DNA from: Pseudomonadota bacterium
GTDB taxonomy: Bacteria; Desulfobacterota; Desulfobulbia; Desulfobulbales; Desulfocapsaceae
Direction of reading: 5' to 3'
Assembly: GCA_023412495.1 (NCBI GenBank)
Contig: JAEYNP010000045.1
Location: 10,392-74,391 of the forward strand
DNA: 64,000 nucleotides
The translations under genes and the position numbers were made by a program. The notes under the pieces were generated by a model, which was not told where the DNA came from, ran no database searches, and saw nothing but the letters and a program-made list of their open reading frames with translations. Numbering within the stretch: the first letter of the stretch is position 1; the number at the start of each line of letters is the position of its first letter. Positions 61,527 to 64,000 of this stretch are shown here, piece by piece.

Positions 61527-63353
61527 ATGTTCCCCAACTCAGTACTCTCCTCCGCCCCTCATTCACCAGGCGTTTACCTGATGCAGGACGCCAAATCGAC
61601 CATCCTCTACGTGGGCAAGGCCAAGGATCTTTTCAAGCGGCTCTCCTCCTACGCCCGATTTTCCGGGGCTGAGTATAATAAGACTGCGGTATTGCTCGAT
61701 AAGGTGAAGCAAGTCGAGACGATCATCACCAATACCGAAAAGGAGGCCCTGATCCTCGAGGCCTCGCTCATCAAGAAGCACAAGCCCAAGTACAACATCA
61801 TCCTGCGGGACGATAAGAACTACCCGTACATCAAGGTGACGGTGCAGGAGGAGTGGCCGAGGGTGTTTATGGCGCGGCGGCGAACGCGCGACAAGGCCCG
61901 CTATTTCGGACCGTATTCCTCGGCAGGGTCAATGTGGGCGACCCTGCGCTTGATCTCGTCGCTTTTCCCGCTGCGCAATTGTAAGAGCGCCGAGCTGAAA
62001 AAGCGTGACCGGCCCTGCCTCAACCGCCAGATCGGCCGATGTCTCGCCCCCTGCGCCGGCAATGCCGACTGGGAGCTTTACCAGGAGCATGTGAGCAAGG
62101 TGGTCATGCTCCTGGAGGGGCGGAACCGTGAGCTGATGAGTACCCTGCAGACCCAGATGCTGGCGGCCTCGGAACACCTCGATTTCGAGCGGGCGGCTGT
62201 GATTCGCGACCAGATCGCGGCGCTCTCCCGGACCATCGAGAAGCAGGTCATCGCCGCCAGCCACAGCAAAGATCAGGACGTCTTCGGCTTCGCCCGGAAG
62301 GATGCCGCGGTGGCCATCGCCGTGCTCTTTATCCGTAACGGCCTGATCAACGGCAGCCGGAGCTTCTTCCTGAGCGAGCCCTTCGGCGAGGACGCCTCCA
62401 TCCTCACCCAGGTCCTCATGCAGCTGTATGATGCTGACGCGGTCATTCCGAAGGAGATCCTCCTGCCCTTTACGCCGCTCGATCTCGAGCTGTTCGAACA
62501 GCATCTGGAAGATCTCAGCCCCTGCCGGGTGACGGTCAAGATCCCGAAGCAGGGGGACAGCCGGCAACTCGTCGGCATGGCCTGCGCCAACGCCCTGCAG
62601 ACCTTCGAGGAGAAGGAGAAGAAGAGCATGTCCTGGGACCACCTCTGCCAGTCGATGCAGAAGGTGCTGCACCTGGACCGTCCGCCCGGCCGGATCGAGT
62701 GCCTGGATATCTCTAATATCAGCGGCAAGATGGCAGTCGGGTCCCTGGTCAGCTTCTATCTCGGTGAGCCGGACAAAAACAACTTCCGCCACTATCGGAT
62801 CAGGACCGTCGAGGGCCCGAATGACTACGCGATGATGAAGGAGGTGCTGGGCCGGCGGCTGGCCCGCGGCCTGGAGGAGAAGACCTTGCCCGACCTCTTC
62901 CTGGTCGACGGAGGCAAGGGCCAGCTCGGCATGGCGCTTGCCGTTGCGAAAGAATTGGGCATCACCGACGAGATCGACTGGCTGGGCATCGCCAAGGAGC
63001 GGCAGGACGAGGGGGAGAAGCTCTACAAGCCCGACCGGAAGAATCCCATCGTACTGCCGGCCCACAATCCGGTGCTGCTCTACCTCATGCGCATCCGCGA
63101 CGAGGCCCACCGCTTCGGGGTCACCTTCCACCGCAAGCTCCGCAACATGGAGACGCTTGCCTCGGAGCTCACCAGGATCCCCGGCATCGGCAACGAAAAG
63201 AAAAAAAAGCTGCTCCGGCACATGGGCAGCCTGAAACGTATCATGACGGCGTCGGAGGCCGAGTTGATGGAAGTGGAAGGGATTGGAGGGGCGCTGGCTG
63301 CAGAAATCGTCAATTATTTCAAGGAAAAGGCAACAGGACAGGAGTCGGGGTAA
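61527..63353 (+). CDS. uvrC: Excinuclease ABC subunit C
   Basis: A 608-residue nucleotide-excision repair nuclease. The N-terminal GIY-YIG domain reads SPGVYLMQDAKSTILYVGKA (3' incision). A UVR motif follows near 205 (HLDFERAAVIRDQIAALS, UvrB contact). An RNase H-like domain holds RIECLDISNISGKMAVGSLV and DLFLVDGGKGQLGMAL (5' incision), and a C-terminal helix-hairpin-helix reads RIPGIGNEKKKKLLRHMGSL. Complete and of normal length. The ribosome site is poor. Divergent from the radical SAM operon. Confidence 0.97.
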   Translation: MFPNSVLSSAPHSPGVYLMQDAKSTILYVGKAKDLFKRLSSYARFSGAEYNKTAVLLDKVKQVETIITNTEKEALILEASLIKKHKPKYNIILRDDKNYPYIKVTVQEEWPRVFMARRRTRDKARYFGPYSSAGSMWATLRLISSLFPLRNCKSAELKKRDRPCLNRQIGRCLAPCAGNADWELYQEHVSKVVMLLEGRNRELMSTLQTQMLAASEHLDFERAAVIRDQIAALSRTIEKQVIAASHSKDQDVFGFARKDAAVAIAVLFIRNGLINGSRSFFLSEPFGEDASILTQVLMQLYDADAVIPKEILLPFTPLDLELFEQHLEDLSPCRVTVKIPKQGDSRQLVGMACANALQTFEEKEKKSMSWDHLCQSMQKVLHLDRPPGRIECLDISNISGKMAVGSLVSFYLGEPDKNNFRHYRIRTVEGPNDYAMMKEVLGRRLARGLEEKTLPDLFLVDGGKGQLGMALAVAKELGITDEIDWLGIAKERQDEGEKLYKPDRKNPIVLPAHNPVLLYLMRIRDEAHRFGVTFHRKLRNMETLASELTRIPGIGNEKKKKLLRHMGSLKRIMTASEAELMEVEGIGGALAAEIVNYFKEKATGQESG

Positions 63354-63726
63354 GGTCGGCTGAAGCCCTGCGCAAATTTTCGTCCACCATCCTGGGGCGG
63401 AAACCGATTTTGCGCACAGACCAGAAAACGCGAACCATCCGTTTTTGATCTAACCGTAGCAAAATGAAGCAACAGAGATCGGATCCATTCCCAATTTCCG
63501 GCTTTCTTCCTTTTTTTTGTGCCGAACCGAGAGCTGGCACATCCGATGCAATTTCAATTGAGCGGTTTACAAAGAAGTGCTTTAATGAGAGAAGACGTGA
63601 GGATGCCTGGCGGACGGCAATCCATCGAAGCGCGAGAAGTCATTGACATCGCCTGACCGAGGCATTATCACGTAGTTAATATCGATCATTTTGTGAAATA
63701 CTATCGCTTTATGAAGGGATATGGCT
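63354..63726. other. 370-bp gap after uvrC
   Basis: No recognised gene, repeat or clear terminator. Short open frames on both strands lack ribosome sites and family resemblance. Confidence 0.45.
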
Positions 63727-63936
63727 ATGGGGAAAATCAACAAAAATGACAGGGTCAAACACTATAAGTGTGAAGTATGTCTGAAGGAGATACCGATCGA
63801 GTACTATTTCACACCGGGTGATTCGATAACCTGCACCGGTTGCGGCACCGAGTATGTGCTTCGCTCGAAAAGCCCGCTGGAACTTGCCATGCAAGCGGTC
63901 AATTACACCAATATCGATTACGACGAACCATACTAA
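63727..63936 (+). CDS. Small zinc-ribbon protein
   Basis: A 69-residue protein with two CxxC knuckles: YKCEVCLKEIP and ITCTGCGTEY, about 23 residues apart, a treble-clef or zinc-ribbon arrangement. The tail LAMQAVNYTNIDYDEPY is acidic. Function unknown; such proteins often bind nucleic acid or a protein partner. Two ATGs are in frame; the second (63727) is chosen because GAAGGGA lies eight bases before it and only two before the first (63721). Confidence 0.7.
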   Translation: MGKINKNDRVKHYKCEVCLKEIPIEYYFTPGDSITCTGCGTEYVLRSKSPLELAMQAVNYTNIDYDEPY

Positions 63937-64000
63937 ATCCCCCAACTGCAGTTTCGATCACTCTTGAGGGGCGGGGTGTCGCGGGGGCAAGCCGCGCGGG

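Overview
This 64 kb window looks like chromosome from a Gram-negative anaerobe of the Desulfobacterota, most likely a sulfate reducer of the Desulfobulbales type. That placement is inference from gene content and gene style: a B12-dependent ribonucleotide reductase, many sensor kinases and chemotaxis-type proteins, several molybdoenzyme accessory genes (ModE-like, MobB, TorD-like, FdhD), SdhAB, lipoproteins and outer-membrane proteins. No rRNA, tRNA or CRISPR array was found.

Layout. 0-5 kb: end of hemB, a VanZ protein and a SEC-C protein, then an IS4-family element with perfect 9-bp target duplications and a frameshifted transposase, then nrdJ with NrdR-like boxes upstream. 5-12 kb: a thioesterase, a beta-barrel protein with a strong terminator, a broken YCII gene beside a VOC protein, a histidine kinase, the wreck of a copper-ATPase gene, a ModE-like regulator and a cold-shock gene. 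13-19 kb: TrkA-TrkH potassium uptake, a protein with two CDP-alcohol phosphotransferase domains, YnfA, TolC and MarR. 20-25 kb: a LemA-TPM-TPM operon, MobB, two periplasmic thiol proteins, and TorD with a small partner. 25-30 kb: a three-gene sensing operon (periplasmic binding protein, Cache histidine kinase, NarL-type regulator). 30-38 kb: FdhD, Ddl, ribosomal protein S21, a Xer-type recombinase, a 901-residue DHH-CBS-tRNA nucleotidyltransferase fusion, a cell wall hydrolase and MsrAB. 38-49 kb: a CHASE4-type kinase, a PQQ-type sugar dehydrogenase lipoprotein, a soluble chemoreceptor, and an HDOD-kinase/hybrid-kinase pair. 49-56 kb: a TPR protein, SdhB-SdhA without a membrane anchor, tryptophan dioxygenase-kynureninase, and a membrane spermidine synthase-like protein. 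56-61 kb: an AT-rich, rearranged accessory stretch with a broken metallopeptidase, an IS200-like element, a STAS remnant, a PHA-synthase-like hydrolase, and a radical SAM enzyme paired with an unrecognised 104-residue protein. 61-64 kb: uvrC and a small zinc-ribbon protein.

The two strongest leads for something undescribed are (1) a family of dispersed 70-165 bp repeats (near 7.8, 22.8, 44.5 and 52.6 kb) whose terminal hairpin changes sequence between copies while keeping its pairing, and (2) the radical SAM/104-residue operon at 58.5-61.4 kb. That operon has a Pho-box-like triple direct repeat upstream and a short Cys/Gly/Ser-rich reading frame in its leader. A second repeat family sits near fdhD and ddl. 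Several pseudogenes (transposase, YCII, copper ATPase, metallopeptidase, STAS) show ongoing decay in the accessory parts.
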